Assembly: GCA_934218695.1 (NCBI GenBank)
Contig: CAKQDA010000013.1
Span: 1 to 60,950, forward strand
DNA length: 60,950 nucleotides
DNA from: an uncultured Succinivibrio sp.
GTDB taxonomy: Bacteria > Pseudomonadota > Gammaproteobacteria > Enterobacterales > Succinivibrionaceae
Direction: 5' to 3'
This document shows positions 1-9,575 of this stretch, in pieces; the first letter of the stretch is position 1, and each line of letters begins with the position of its first letter. A model generated the notes under the pieces. The model did no database searches and had not been told where the DNA came from. It worked only from the letters and a program-made list of their open reading frames with translations. A program made the translations under genes and the position numbers.

Positions 1-10
1 TTTATTTTTG

Positions 11-85
11 TGTTGTCGTTCGTGACAACGGAGACACATTTTAATGATTTTTAAACATATGTCAAACATTTTTTTTACTTTTTTC
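11..85 (-). promoter_or_regulatory. rRNA P1-type promoter reading out of the left edge
   Basis: On the minus strand a perfect -35 TTGACA (plus 60-65) and a -10 TAAAAT (plus 38-43) are separated by 16 bp, the spacing typical of rrn P1 promoters. A-tracts upstream (plus 66-85) resemble an UP element. The first transcribed bases would form a small hairpin, GTTGTC (12-17) with GACAAC (24-29). In E. coli an rrn operon lies directly downstream of murI in the same direction, so an rRNA operon probably starts just outside the window. The rRNA genes themselves are not in the sequence. Confidence 0.65.
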
Positions 86-105
86 ACTTGAACACCTAGT
101 CAGTG

Positions 106-921
106 TTAAAGTTCGAACTTTTCTAAAGAGACAAAACCGAATTCTTTAACCATTTTTTCTCGTTCTGAAAAACTCTTTAACTCACCTGTATAGAATGCTC
201 TATTTTTTATTTTGCTAGTTTCTATATATTTTGATTCTTTCACTACAGTTTTTACCCTTCGCCCTATAGCCTCACCAGAATCAACAAATCTTACATCAGG
301 TAGTAGCTCCTCAAGTACATCCTTTACAAAAGGATAGTGTGTGCAGCCTAAAACTATTGTGTCAGGTTGTTCTTCTTCAGGTAGTCCTGTAAACGGTTCA
401 ACTATCTTTTTTATTCCTTCCCTGTCCACCGTTCCTGTTGACAGCCGCTCTTCGGCAATTTCTGCCAGATGAGCGTCCCCGACTTTGATAACTTTACAGT
501 CGCTTGCAAAATTCCTGATAAGATTATTGGTATAATCTCTTGAAAGACAGCCTGGAGTTGCAAGCAGACCTATTATCTTGTTTCTGGATATTTTTGCAGC
601 CGGTTTTACTGCAGGAACTACTCCCACTATCGGTAGCTTTATGTTCAGTCGCAATTCAGGCAGAGCAACTGTACTTGCTGTATTACAGGCAACCACAATT
701 GCACTTAACTCAAAAATTCTGCTTGCCTTTTCCAGCAGAGATTCAATTCTTTTGATTAAAAAATGATCCCCTTTATTTCCATAAGGGAAACATTCGTTGT
801 CAAACAGATAATAAGCTTCTATATCAGGGTTTAGAGCTTTAACTGCTTTATAAACAGACAAACCTCCAACTCCTGAATCAAAAAAAAGTACTCTTTTTGC
901 TTTGACTTTAGGCTCTGACAC
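106..921 (-). CDS. murI: Glutamate racemase
   Basis: This cytoplasmic, cofactor-independent enzyme interconverts L- and D-glutamate and supplies D-Glu for peptidoglycan precursors. The 271-residue protein has the family signature FDSGVGGLSV near residues 14-23. The two catalytic cysteines sit in VVACNTAST (Cys79) and LGCTHYPF (Cys193). Length is normal for the family. It is divergent from trmA, with about 40 bp between the starts. Its 3' end is followed by a strong rRNA-type promoter on the same strand, the arrangement seen at E. coli murI-rrnB. Nothing is missing, and the assignment is secure. Confidence 0.96.
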   Translation of the reverse strand: MSEPKVKAKRVLFFDSGVGGLSVYKAVKALNPDIEAYYLFDNECFPYGNKGDHFLIKRIESLLEKASRIFELSAIVVACNTASTVALPELRLNIKLPIVGVVPAVKPAAKISRNKIIGLLATPGCLSRDYTNNLIRNFASDCKVIKVGDAHLAEIAEERLSTGTVDREGIKKIVEPFTGLPEEEQPDTIVLGCTHYPFVKDVLEELLPDVRFVDSGEAIGRRVKTVVKESKYIETSKIKNRAFYTGELKSFSEREKMVKEFGFVSLEKFEL

Positions 922-960
922 TTTAAGATCTCAAATAATATTACAAAGGGACCGAAAGAT

Positions 961-2106
961 ATGCTAAAAACTTTAATAGGAACAACCGATCCTCAAAACT
1001 ATCCACAATATCTTAATGAAAAAATCGATAATGTGGTAAATCTATTTCAAAAAAATAATTTACAGATCCCAGAGCCTCAGGTTTTCGCTTCTCCTAGTGA
1101 ATACTACAGAATGAGAACTGAGTTTTCTGTCTATTTCACTGATAACTACACTGATTTTACCTTCTGTATGTTTGAACCCAAAACAAAACCGAAGAAGAGA
1201 ATTGAATTATCCTCTTTCCCTGTTGGTTCAAAAGCTATCAACAAAGGCATGCAGCTGCTGAAAAAATATCTGATGCAGTATAGGGAATTAACTTTTAAAT
1301 TATTTGAAACTGATTTTCTTTCAAATCAAAAAGGTGAACTTGTTGTGGCTCTTAACTTTCATAAAAAAATTGATGAGGACAGATTCAGAGCAGAAGCTGC
1401 AAAATTAAAAGAAGACTTTTTAAAGGAAGGTCTTTCAGTCAATTTTATTGGAAGAGCAAAAAAACAATCCATTCTTGCTGATACTGATACTATCCTTGAA
1501 ACTATTCATACCAGGGACAAGGATTTTTATCTCTATCAGGTTGAAGGTAATTTCTCTCAGCCAAATATTTATGCCTGTCAGAATATGGTTCAGTTTGCCA
1601 GGGACTGCTGTACAGACTGCTCTGATGTGGATTTAATAGAACTCTACTGCGGAAGCGGTACTTTTACTGTTTGTCTTGCAGATCTTTTTAGAAAGGTGTT
1701 GTCTACAGAGGTATCCAGAGTTCCTACTGCAACTGCCCTGAAAAATATAAAGAAAAACGGTATTTCCAACACCAAGATTGCAAGATTGAGCGCTGTCGAA
1801 GTGGCCCAGGCTTTAGAAGGTGTTCGCGAATTTAACCGACTCCGTTTTGCAGATATTGATATAAAGGACTACAACTTCAATACCCTTTTAATTGATCCTC
1901 CAAGATCAGGTCTTGAGTATAAGGAAGCTCTCGATTTTACCGCAAGATTTGACAGAATAATCTATATTTCGTGCGGTCCTGAGTCTCTTGTAAAAGACCT
2001 TACCTATCTGACTGAGTCTCATAAAATCACAAAACTCGCTTTCTTTGATCAGTTCCCTTACACAAATCATCTGGAAACAGGTGTTCTGTTAGAAAGGAAA
2101 TCATAG
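961..2106 (+). CDS. trmA: tRNA (uracil-5-)-methyltransferase
   Basis: TrmA makes ribothymidine at position 54 of the T-loop of tRNA, using S-adenosylmethionine. The 381-residue protein has an N-terminal RNA-binding half followed by a Rossmann methyltransferase fold. The SAM motif is ELYCGSGTF (about 227-235), the motif LLIDPPRSGL is near 309-318, the catalytic nucleophile is Cys338 in ISCGPES, and the C-terminal HLETG carries the general-base Glu372. It lacks the N-terminal TRAM domain and Cys cluster of RlmC/RlmD paralogues, which favours TrmA. In E. coli trmA also lies near btuB-murI. A bidirectional terminator follows. Confidence 0.94.
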   Translation: MLKTLIGTTDPQNYPQYLNEKIDNVVNLFQKNNLQIPEPQVFASPSEYYRMRTEFSVYFTDNYTDFTFCMFEPKTKPKKRIELSSFPVGSKAINKGMQLLKKYLMQYRELTFKLFETDFLSNQKGELVVALNFHKKIDEDRFRAEAAKLKEDFLKEGLSVNFIGRAKKQSILADTDTILETIHTRDKDFYLYQVEGNFSQPNIYACQNMVQFARDCCTDCSDVDLIELYCGSGTFTVCLADLFRKVLSTEVSRVPTATALKNIKKNGISNTKIARLSAVEVAQALEGVREFNRLRFADIDIKDYNFNTLLIDPPRSGLEYKEALDFTARFDRIIYISCGPESLVKDLTYLTESHKITKLAFFDQFPYTNHLETGVLLERKS

Positions 2107-2192
2107 AAGACAGAAAAGACCGGAGTTCAAAGAAAGAAATCCAGTTTGAGTTAATCTGATCTTGCCTGTGTTAACATAACTTGAATTAACAG

Positions 2193-2217
2193 AAAAGGTG
2201 CCCAAAGGCACCTTTTT
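2193..2217. terminator. Bidirectional intrinsic terminator between trmA and maeB
   Basis: A perfect 10-bp stem, AAAAGGTGCC (2193-2202) and GGCACCTTTT (2207-2216), closes a 4-nt CAAA loop. A-rich and T-rich flanks let it work in both directions, serving the convergent trmA and malic enzyme genes. Confidence 0.85.
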
Positions 2218-2252
2218 ACTGTCATATATCTATCGTTTACAGAATAGACAAC

Positions 2253-3506
2253 TTATTTATAGCAGTCTGGAAGAGGGATCTGTGCTACACCAGAATCAAC
2301 AGCAGCTTTGGCAACTGCAGATGATAGTTTCTCCTTCAATCTTGCATCCATTGGTTTTGGAATCAGGTAATCCCTGCCGTATTCCAAGTGATCAACCTGA
2401 GCTGCTTTAACAACTTCTGCAGGAACAGGCTCTTTTGCAAGATCACGTAAAGCATTCATTGCAGCCTTCATCATTTCTGTATTGATGCATGTTGCTCTTA
2501 CATCAAGAGCTCCACGGAACAGATATGGGAAACACAATACATTATTGATCTGATTTGGATAGTCAGAACGACCTGTACCCATAATAATGTCAGGACGCAA
2601 TTTGCTTACAACCTCAGGGTCCACTTCTGGATCAGGATTTGAACAGGCAAAGATTACTGCATTCTTTGCCATGTGAATAACTTCTTGCTCATCAATTAAG
2701 CCAGGACCTGACACACCTAAAAGCACATCAGCATTTTCCATAGCATCTTTTAGAGTCTTAGGGCCTGCATCATTGATGAATCTTGGCTTTTCACCGTTGT
2801 TGTACTGAGGACGATCTGATCTGATAACACCATGACGGTCTACCATGAAGAAGTTCTCTTTCTTTGCGCCACACTTGATTAGGAAGTCAGAGCAGGCGAT
2901 ACCGGCAGCACCGGCTCCTACGCAAACTACCTTACAATCCTCAATCTTCTTGCCCTGTAACTCAACAGCATTCAAAATACCTGCTGTTGTTACAATTGCA
3001 GTACCGTGCTGATCATCGTGGAAAATAGGCACTTTACAACGCTTGATTAGTTCGCGCTCAATTTCAAAACACTCAGGAGCTTTAATATCCTCAAGATTAA
3101 CACCACCGAAAGTATTGGCAATACATTCGACAGTTGTAATAAAGTCCTCCACGCTCTTGTTGTCAACTTCGATATCTATTGCGTTGATATCAGCAAAGCG
3201 CTTGAAAAGTAATGCCTTACCTTCCATTACTGGTTTGGATGCTAAAGGACCTAAATTGCCTAAACCTAAAATTGCTGTACCATTTGAAATGATGGCTACA
3301 GAATTGCCCTTGCCTGTATAGCGATATGCGTTATCAGGATCTTTTGCAATCTCACGTACAGGCTCTGCCACACCTGGGCTATATGCCAGAGTCAAGTCGT
3401 CAGCTGTTTCGGCAGGCTTGGTGATCTCTACTTTAATCTTTCCTGGAACAGGTTTCTCATGATAAGCCAAAGCCCTGTCGTGTAATAATTTAGCATCGTG
3501 TGACAC
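2253..3506 (-). CDS. maeB: Malic enzyme, single-domain form
   Basis: The protein oxidatively decarboxylates malate to pyruvate with NAD(P). At 417 residues it covers only the malic-enzyme part. The malate/metal region includes IKAPECFEIE (141-150) and FHDDQHGTA (162-170), and the dinucleotide loop is GAGAAG (197-202). E. coli MaeB is about 760 residues because it carries a C-terminal phosphotransacetylase-like domain, which is absent here. The start codon is GTG, placed by a GAGGTG ribosome binding site eight bases upstream. Cofactor preference (NAD or NADP) cannot be read from sequence with certainty, so the symbol is by closest family. It ends convergently with trmA. Confidence 0.9.
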   Translation of the reverse strand: MSHDAKLLHDRALAYHEKPVPGKIKVEITKPAETADDLTLAYSPGVAEPVREIAKDPDNAYRYTGKGNSVAIISNGTAILGLGNLGPLASKPVMEGKALLFKRFADINAIDIEVDNKSVEDFITTVECIANTFGGVNLEDIKAPECFEIERELIKRCKVPIFHDDQHGTAIVTTAGILNAVELQGKKIEDCKVVCVGAGAAGIACSDFLIKCGAKKENFFMVDRHGVIRSDRPQYNNGEKPRFINDAGPKTLKDAMENADVLLGVSGPGLIDEQEVIHMAKNAVIFACSNPDPEVDPEVVSKLRPDIIMGTGRSDYPNQINNVLCFPYLFRGALDVRATCINTEMMKAAMNALRDLAKEPVPAEVVKAAQVDHLEYGRDYLIPKPMDARLKEKLSSAVAKAAVDSGVAQIPLPDCYK

Positions 3507-3835
3507 AATAACACCTCGTTGTTTCGTACCTAAAATTAGCTATTTCATTTTTTCTTTTTCTTAAGAATAGTTGATAGCTTCCCTGACAGATAATATTCCT
3601 AGGTTAAAATTCTGAAAAAAAATCAAAATTGTGATGTAGAAAACTATTTTTCGTGTCATTTCAAATAGTAGTCTAACATTTCAGAATTTAATTTTCTGTA
3701 AACAAGTTGATAAAAAGTTTTAAATTGAGAAATTTATCAAAAAGAAATTTGGAAATATTTGAGGAAGTGTAAGGATGAATGGCAGATAAATGGATTAAAC
3801 AGGATATTGAATGATATTATGCGAATTTTTCTTAT
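3507..3835. other. AT-rich intergenic region, no gene seen
   Basis: About 330 bases lie between the malic enzyme start and the rpmE terminator. It is AT-rich with short, weak inverted repeats. I found no open reading frame with a ribosome binding site, no tRNA and no convincing -35/-10 pair, although the malic enzyme promoter should be here. Confidence 0.5.
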
Positions 3836-3868
3836 AAAAAAAGCAGATCATGTGATCTGCCTTTTTTT
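3836..3868. terminator. rpmE intrinsic terminator
   Basis: An 8-bp GCAGATCA/TGATCTGC palindrome (3843-3860) is flanked by seven A on the left and seven T on the right, so it can end transcription in both directions. It lies just downstream of rpmE on the minus strand. Confidence 0.8.
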
Positions 3869-3884
3869 GACTAAAGCTTTAGGA

Positions 3885-4109
3885 TTAGTGCTTAACAGCA
3901 AAAGCTGAAATACCACCAAAACGCTTCTTGAATGCCTCAACACGTCCACCAGTATCAACAATCTTCTGCTTACCGGTGAAGAATGGATGGCACTTAGAGC
4001 AAACATCTAAGCTTAAATCATGACCTGCAGTAGTACGGATCTTAAATGTGTTACCGCATGAGCAACGAACATTTACTTCCTTGTACTCTGGATGAATATT
4101 CTCTTTCAT
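3885..4109 (-). CDS. rpmE: 50S ribosomal protein L31, zinc-binding type
   Basis: L31 is a small protein of the large ribosomal subunit that contributes to the bridge with the 30S head. The start is set at [12 protein letters not shown], giving 74 residues, because an AATGAGG ribosome binding site lies directly upstream. A longer reading back to 4160 adds residues unlike L31. Four cysteines in CSCG and CSKC arrangements mark the zinc-containing (C+) form rather than the zinc-free YkgM-type paralogue. It is divergent from priA, as in E. coli. Confidence 0.95.
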   Translation of the reverse strand: MKENIHPEYKEVNVRCSCGNTFKIRTTAGHDLSLDVCSKCHPFFTGKQKIVDTGGRVEAFKKRFGGISAFAVKH

Positions 4110-4270
4110 TTGAACCTCATTGCGTGTCGCGCTTCCAGCCGCATTTGCGCCGAATACCACACGCCTAAATAGAAACGGTGGCTTATGATAGTTGATTAAT
4201 CCTAAATATGCAACACAAAAGCCATTAATTTTTTGTTTAAAAACCCCTTTTTTACGTCTGTTCCTCTATA

Positions 4271-6523
4271 ATGCCTCTCATGAATAATACAGGTACTACC
4301 ATTTCATTTACAATTGTCAGTGTCGCGGTCAACAGACCGCTGTTTAGAGACTTTGCCTATAAGGTAAATTGCCTTATAGGAGCTGAGTGTATCGGATCAA
4401 GAGTACTTGTAAATTTTGCCGGCCTTAAACAAGTCGGGATCATTACACAAATCAGTCCCGTCATTGATTTTGATGTCTCAAAACTAAAAGAGGCAAAACT
4501 TTTAGACAGAAAAGGCATCATTCCAAGAGATGTCATTGATGTACTCAGTTTTGGAAGTAACTATTACCAGTATTCCCTTGGACAATGCTTTAACGTTGCT
4601 TTGCCAAAACTCCTAAGAGAAGGAGCGCCATTCTCCTATGAACAGATCCCTGCGTTAAGACTTAATGATAATTTAGATGAAACAAAGGTATCCAAACTAA
4701 AATCAAAAGAACAGATAGAAATCATTGATGTTTTAAGACATGGTTCAGCAAGACGCAAGGAACTGAGGGAACGAGGTTTTTCAAGCACCTCTGAGAATGC
4801 ACTTGTCAAAAAGGGACTTATTGAGTTATTCAATGAGAATATAGAACCACAAAAGTTCTACGAAACCTCAAATGAAATTTTAAAAGAACAGCCTCCTGAA
4901 CCAAACCTTGAGCAGAAGAACGCCATCTTTACCATTTCAAACTCTCATGGGTTCAACACATTTTTATTAAACGGCATTACAGGATCAGGAAAAACTGAAG
5001 TATACCTTCGCGTAATAGAAAATGTTTTAAAAGAAGGTAAGGCTGTTTTAGTTTTAGTGCCTGAAATTGCTCTGACCCCTCAGACCTTTGACAGGTTCTA
5101 CAGGAGATTTAATGTTCCTGTCTCCTCCATGCATTCTGCTCTGTCTGACAGAGAAAGACTCGACGCCTATATAGATATGGCAACGTCCAAGTCAGGAATT
5201 TTAATCGGAACCAGAACTGCCCTGTTCACTCCTATTCCAAATCTCGGCCTTATCGTAATTGATGAAGAGCATGACAGTTCATTTAAACAGAATGACTCAT
5301 TCAGATACCATGCAAGAAATTTAGCCATCATGAGGGCAAAACTCAATGATTGCCCTATCGTGTTAGGTTCTGCAACTCCAAGCCTAGAGACTATCTACAA
5401 TGTTCAAAAAGGTGTTTATCAGAGAATTGACCTGACAGTAAGAGCAGGTGGTGCATCAGTGCCCGACTTTGAACTTATTGATTTGAAAAAGGAACCTCTG
5501 ACTGAAGGTCTTAAAACAGGTATCTGTCAGACACTTGAAGACAGAATCGGGGAGGAAACGGCAAAAGGCAATCAGGTACTGCTGTTTTTAAACAGAAGAG
5601 GTTATGCTCACCATCTGGTCTGTCATCTGTGTGGACACGTTTTTGTTTGCCCTAACTGTGACAACCTGCTTACCGTTCATAAAAAAGCCAGAAGGCTGCA
5701 GTGCCACGTCTGCGAAAACTTTTATGAAATTCCTAAAACCTGCTACGTTTGCGGAAATAATGAGCTGGTTGAACAGGGATTTGGTACAGAACAGGTCAGT
5801 GAATTTTTAGAGGATCGTTATCCTGATGTTGGAGTTGAAAGAATCGACAGAGATTCTGTTACAACCAAAAAGCAGCTTGAAGCAAAATTAAGCAGAATCA
5901 GACAGGGTACTTCTAAAATTATGCTGGGCACTCAAATGCTGGCAAAAGGCCATGATTTTCCTGACGTAACTTTAGTGGGGATCCTGGATGTTGACTCTTC
6001 ATTATTTTCTGATGATTTCAGAGCCCTGGAAAATACAGCTCAACTGTTGACACAGGTCTCAGGACGTTCTGGCAGAGGAAAAAAGCAGGGAAAAGTTGTA
6101 ATTCAGACGCATCACCCGGACAATCTGCTTATAAATCAGCTTATAGATCCGAAGTGTGACTATATGACAATTGCAAAAGGTCTTTTGGAAATTAGAAAAT
6201 CAATGATGCTTCCTCCTTATTCATGTCAGGCATTTATCCTCTGTAACAGTAAAGACAGAACAAAAGCCTTCAATTTTCTATCAGATATATACAGAAAAAT
6301 AAACAATCTGAAAGATGAATATCCCAATTTGGCTCTAAGTCATGTCCTGTCTGATAAAATGGAGAAAGTTCAAAACAGATACCATTTTCATATACTGGTA
6401 ACGTGCATCAGCAGAAAAACTCTCAGTTTATTTCTCACAGAAGTCAGAAAAACTGTATCGGAAGAATCTCTTCCAAATGACGTACGGTTTGCTATCGAAG
6501 TTGATCCGATAACAATGTATTAA
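4271..6523 (+). CDS. priA: Primosomal protein N', replication restart helicase
   Basis: PriA recognises stalled forks and D-loops and reloads the replisome. The 750-residue protein has an N-terminal 3'-end-binding domain (about 11-115), a winged-helix linker, and a superfamily 2 helicase core with Walker A GITGSGKT (235-242) and DEEH box (331-334). An eight-cysteine double zinc site lies at 451-494 (CHLC, CPNC, CHVC, CYVC). The first ATG has no ribosome binding site and overlaps a TATAAT sequence (4267-4272). The next in-frame ATG at 4280, three codons on, may be the true start. Neighbours rpmE and the ftsN/hslVU genes match the E. coli region. Confidence 0.95.
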   Translation: MPLMNNTGTTISFTIVSVAVNRPLFRDFAYKVNCLIGAECIGSRVLVNFAGLKQVGIITQISPVIDFDVSKLKEAKLLDRKGIIPRDVIDVLSFGSNYYQYSLGQCFNVALPKLLREGAPFSYEQIPALRLNDNLDETKVSKLKSKEQIEIIDVLRHGSARRKELRERGFSSTSENALVKKGLIELFNENIEPQKFYETSNEILKEQPPEPNLEQKNAIFTISNSHGFNTFLLNGITGSGKTEVYLRVIENVLKEGKAVLVLVPEIALTPQTFDRFYRRFNVPVSSMHSALSDRERLDAYIDMATSKSGILIGTRTALFTPIPNLGLIVIDEEHDSSFKQNDSFRYHARNLAIMRAKLNDCPIVLGSATPSLETIYNVQKGVYQRIDLTVRAGGASVPDFELIDLKKEPLTEGLKTGICQTLEDRIGEETAKGNQVLLFLNRRGYAHHLVCHLCGHVFVCPNCDNLLTVHKKARRLQCHVCENFYEIPKTCYVCGNNELVEQGFGTEQVSEFLEDRYPDVGVERIDRDSVTTKKQLEAKLSRIRQGTSKIMLGTQMLAKGHDFPDVTLVGILDVDSSLFSDDFRALENTAQLLTQVSGRSGRGKKQGKVVIQTHHPDNLLINQLIDPKCDYMTIAKGLLEIRKSMMLPPYSCQAFILCNSKDRTKAFNFLSDIYRKINNLKDEYPNLALSHVLSDKMEKVQNRYHFHILVTCISRKTLSLFLTEVRKTVSEESLPNDVRFAIEVDPITMY

Positions 6524-6605
6524 ATTATGTATAAAGTGGCTTTTGTGTTATTCTTTGTCATCAAATTCATCTATAACTGAAAAATTACATACCCTAGGTG
6601 TGGTT

Positions 6606-8345
6606 ATGAAACAACTTATTGAAAATCTTATTAAAAACAGTATTTCTTCTATTGATAAAGACGGAACAGTAAATCCGAATCTTGTAGCCAATATCCGTGT
6701 TGATCGAACAAAAGACAGAGCTCACGGCGATTTTGCAACCAACATAGCAATGATTTTGGCAAAACCTTTAAAGAAAAACCCTCGTCAAATCGCTGAAGAT
6801 ATTATTGCTTCACTCCCAAAAGATGATCATATAAGCAAAGTTGAAATCGCAGGTCCTGGTTTCATTAACTTTTTTGTAAACAAGGATGCTATTTCCAAAG
6901 CCCTGAAGGATATGAGTTCAGATCACAGACTGGGAATTTCAAAGGTTAAAAATCCAAAAACCATCGTTGTTGATTACTCTGCTCCTAACGTTGCAAAAGA
7001 AATGGCAGTTCACCATATCAGATCAACAGTGATCGGCGATGCTGTTGTAAGAGTTTTAGAATTCTTAGGTAACAAGGTAATCAGAGCAAACCATATTGGT
7101 GACTGGGGTACTCAGTTTGGTATGCTTATCGCCTACCTTGAGAAAAAAGAGAACGAATCAGGTCAAGGTATGGATCTGAGCGACTTTGAGGCCTTCTACC
7201 GTGAAGCTAAGGAATGCTATGACACAGACGAGGAATTTGCTGTAAAAGCCCGCCATTATGTTGTGTTACTGCAAGGTGGTGACGAATACTGCCGCAAGAT
7301 GTGGAAAAAACTGGTTAACATGACTATGGTTCAGAACCAGAAACTGTATGACAGACTTGATGTTACTCTGTCAGATAAGGATATCATGGGTGAGAGTCTG
7401 TACAACGACATGTTACCTCAAATTGTTGATGATCTTATGAAACGAGGAATCGCAGTCGAAGATCAGGGAGCTGTGGTTGTTTATCTGCCTCAGTTTAAAA
7501 ACAAAGAAGGCAAGCCTTTAGGAAACATCATCAGAAAGAATGACGGCGGATACCTGTATACAACTACAGATATTGCCTGTGCTAAATATCGTGCACAAAC
7601 CTTAAAAGCGGACAGAATCCTTTATTTTACCGACTCGAGACAGCAGCAGCATCTGGAAACTGTCTGGGCAATCTGTAAGAAGGCTGGCTATGTAGGTGAA
7701 AATGTATCTATGGAACACTGCCCATTCGGCATGATGTTAGGAAAGGATGGCAAGCCTTTCAAGACCAGATCGGGTGGCACTGTAAAACTTCGTGATGTTC
7801 TTGATGAGGCAGAGTTGCGTGTAACCAATCTGTTAAAAGAGCGCAATTCCTCTCTGTCAGAAGATGAAAAGAAAAAGGTCATACATAACATCGCTATTGG
7901 AGCAGTCAAGTATGCCGATCTTTGCAAAAACAGAACTACAGACTATGTATTTGACTGGGATCAGATGCTGTCATTTGAAGGAAATACCGCTCCATACCTG
8001 CAGTATGCATACAGCAGAATCAAAGCAATCTTCAGAAAGGCAAAAGATCCTTCCTTGGGAGATATTAAGATCACCTGTGACGCTGAAGAGGATCTGGCCA
8101 ACAAGTTACTAGCTTTTTCAGAAGCTGTTCAAAGTGTTGGTGACAAGACTCTACCAAACCTGCTGTGCAACTATATTTTTGAGTTATCAAATCTGTTCAT
8201 GCATTTCTATGAGGCCTGTCCTATCCTTAAGGATGACGTACCTGAAGATATAAGAAAGAGCCGTCTGGCACTGTGTGATTTAACAGCAAAAGTTCTAAAA
8301 CAGGGACTGTCACTGCTGGGAATTAACGTGATGGAGCAGATGTAA
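6606..8345 (+). CDS. argS: Arginyl-tRNA synthetase
   Basis: This class I synthetase charges tRNA-Arg. The start at MKQLIENL gives 579 residues, close to 577 in E. coli, and has AGGTG upstream. An upstream in-frame ATG at 6543 adds 21 residues unlike the family. Domains are the N-terminal Arg-tRNA recognition domain (1-110), the Rossmann catalytic core, and a C-terminal DALR anticodon-binding domain ending in MEQM. The core keeps [23 protein letters not shown] and [14 protein letters not shown]. The class I HIGH element, HVGHLRST in E. coli, reads AVHHIRST here (134-141), which is unusual. No second argS is visible in the window. Confidence 0.95.
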   Translation: MKQLIENLIKNSISSIDKDGTVNPNLVANIRVDRTKDRAHGDFATNIAMILAKPLKKNPRQIAEDIIASLPKDDHISKVEIAGPGFINFFVNKDAISKALKDMSSDHRLGISKVKNPKTIVVDYSAPNVAKEMAVHHIRSTVIGDAVVRVLEFLGNKVIRANHIGDWGTQFGMLIAYLEKKENESGQGMDLSDFEAFYREAKECYDTDEEFAVKARHYVVLLQGGDEYCRKMWKKLVNMTMVQNQKLYDRLDVTLSDKDIMGESLYNDMLPQIVDDLMKRGIAVEDQGAVVVYLPQFKNKEGKPLGNIIRKNDGGYLYTTTDIACAKYRAQTLKADRILYFTDSRQQQHLETVWAICKKAGYVGENVSMEHCPFGMMLGKDGKPFKTRSGGTVKLRDVLDEAELRVTNLLKERNSSLSEDEKKKVIHNIAIGAVKYADLCKNRTTDYVFDWDQMLSFEGNTAPYLQYAYSRIKAIFRKAKDPSLGDIKITCDAEEDLANKLLAFSEAVQSVGDKTLPNLLCNYIFELSNLFMHFYEACPILKDDVPEDIRKSRLALCDLTAKVLKQGLSLLGINVMEQM

Positions 8346-8350
8346 CAGTT

Positions 8351-9004
8351 ATGGATGACAAAAAAGCCAATTGCGGTTCTGTAAGTAAACCTGGTGCCTT
8401 TACTGCAGTATTAAAACACATTGTGTCACAACTGACTGCAATCAGGTTAAAGAGTAAAACTCTTCTGACGTTAACAGTTGCTGTACTGGCTTTTATTATT
8501 GTCGTTTCAGTAATGTTAATTAAATGCTCTTCTACGGATGAACCATCTGTAAATAAAACTGATGAAAGCAGTATTGTTTTAGACAGTGACAACAGTGCTG
8601 ATACAAGCTCTGTTTCAGACATAACAGAAGATACTCAGACACTGTCTGTAACTACAGAAAAAACAGAAAATCAGACTTCTGAGAGCAATAACGGTAATAA
8701 AACAGAAGTGCCTCCTGAGGATGACAGTTCATCAGAGGCAGCTTCAGACATTCAGTCTGCAATTGAGCATAAATCAGCTTCCTATGTTATGTACTGCGGA
8801 AAATTTCAGTCAAGAAACAGTGCTGAAGAGAAAAAAGCAAATATTGCTATTTCTACAGGACTAAGCTCAAAGATTATTTCTAAAGACTCTTTATATTCAG
8901 TTCTGCTGGGACCTTTTAACACCAGAGAGGAAGCTGTTAGCACCTTTGATAAACTCGACTCGTTAAAACTCATAGATGAGTGCGAACTTGAAGAACAAAA
9001 CTAG
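8351..9004 (+). CDS. ftsN: FtsN-like SPOR-domain cell division protein
   Basis: The 217-residue protein has a bitopic layout: a short cytoplasmic tail, one membrane segment (about 37-57), a Ser/Thr/Glu-rich periplasmic linker (60-140) and a C-terminal SPOR domain (about 143-213) of the kind that binds denuded septal peptidoglycan. It is shorter than E. coli FtsN (319), mainly in the linker. Its place directly before hslV-hslU is the ftsN position in E. coli, which is the main reason for the name. Sequence similarity outside the SPOR fold is weak. It starts five bases after argS stops and is probably cotranscribed with argS and hslVU. It could be another SPOR protein. Confidence 0.7.
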   Translation: MDDKKANCGSVSKPGAFTAVLKHIVSQLTAIRLKSKTLLTLTVAVLAFIIVVSVMLIKCSSTDEPSVNKTDESSIVLDSDNSADTSSVSDITEDTQTLSVTTEKTENQTSESNNGNKTEVPPEDDSSSEAASDIQSAIEHKSASYVMYCGKFQSRNSAEEKKANIAISTGLSSKIISKDSLYSVLLGPFNTREEAVSTFDKLDSLKLIDECELEEQN

Positions 9005-9015
9005 GAATTTAACGT

Positions 9016-9558
9016 ATGACAACAATTGTATCTGTTAGAAGAAATGGCATTGTAGCCCTGGGTGGTGACGGTCAGGTTACCATGGGTCAGAGTACTATCC
9101 TTAAAGGCAATGCCATAAAAGTACGTAAAATTTTTCATAATAAGGTAATCGCAGGCTTTGCAGGTTCAACTGCAGATGCTTTTACCCTTTTAGATCTTTT
9201 TGAAAAGAAACTGGAAGAACATCAGGGCGTTCTGGAAAGAGCAAGTATCTCACTTGCAAAGCTGTGGCGCTCTGACAGAGCACTGCGCAAACTTGAAGCA
9301 ATCCTGATTGTTGCAGATAAGACTGACTCCTTAATGATCACCGGAACTGGTGATGTTGTCAGAATGGATGATGACATTTTAGCAACAGGATCTGGTGGAA
9401 ACTATGCTCTGGCGGCTGCAAGAGCACTCGTTCAAAATACAGATCTGCCAGCTGTGGATATTGTAAAAAAATCACTGGATATTGCCTGCAATATATGTGT
9501 ATTTACTGATTCATTCCACACTATTGAAACCATCGATGCTAATAAACAAAACAGTTAA
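9016..9558 (+). CDS. hslV: ATP-dependent protease subunit HslV (ClpQ)
   Basis: HslV is the proteasome-like peptidase of the HslUV protease in the cytoplasm. The 180-residue protein begins MTTIVSVRR. Removal of Met exposes the catalytic N-terminal Thr2. The GGDGQVT motif and the C-terminal region match the family. A ribosome binding site (AGGA) precedes the start, and hslU follows after 17 bases. I see no separate heat-shock promoter in the short gap after the FtsN-like gene. Confidence 0.96.
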   Translation: MTTIVSVRRNGIVALGGDGQVTMGQSTILKGNAIKVRKIFHNKVIAGFAGSTADAFTLLDLFEKKLEEHQGVLERASISLAKLWRSDRALRKLEAILIVADKTDSLMITGTGDVVRMDDDILATGSGGNYALAAARALVQNTDLPAVDIVKKSLDIACNICVFTDSFHTIETIDANKQNS

Positions 9559-9575
9559 AACAGTTGAGAGATACT

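Noticed and set aside
36..105. Start of a protein gene left of murI
   Set aside because: The sequence between 1 and 105 has no convincing coding frame. It reads better as an rRNA-type promoter on the minus strand.
3043..3321. 92-residue open frame opposite the malic enzyme gene
   Set aside because: It is fully inside a conserved gene on the other strand and has no start signal.
3715..3745. FNR-like TTGAG/ATCAA pair before the malic enzyme
   Set aside because: The half-sites are 6 bp apart instead of 4, and the site is over 200 bases upstream of the gene.
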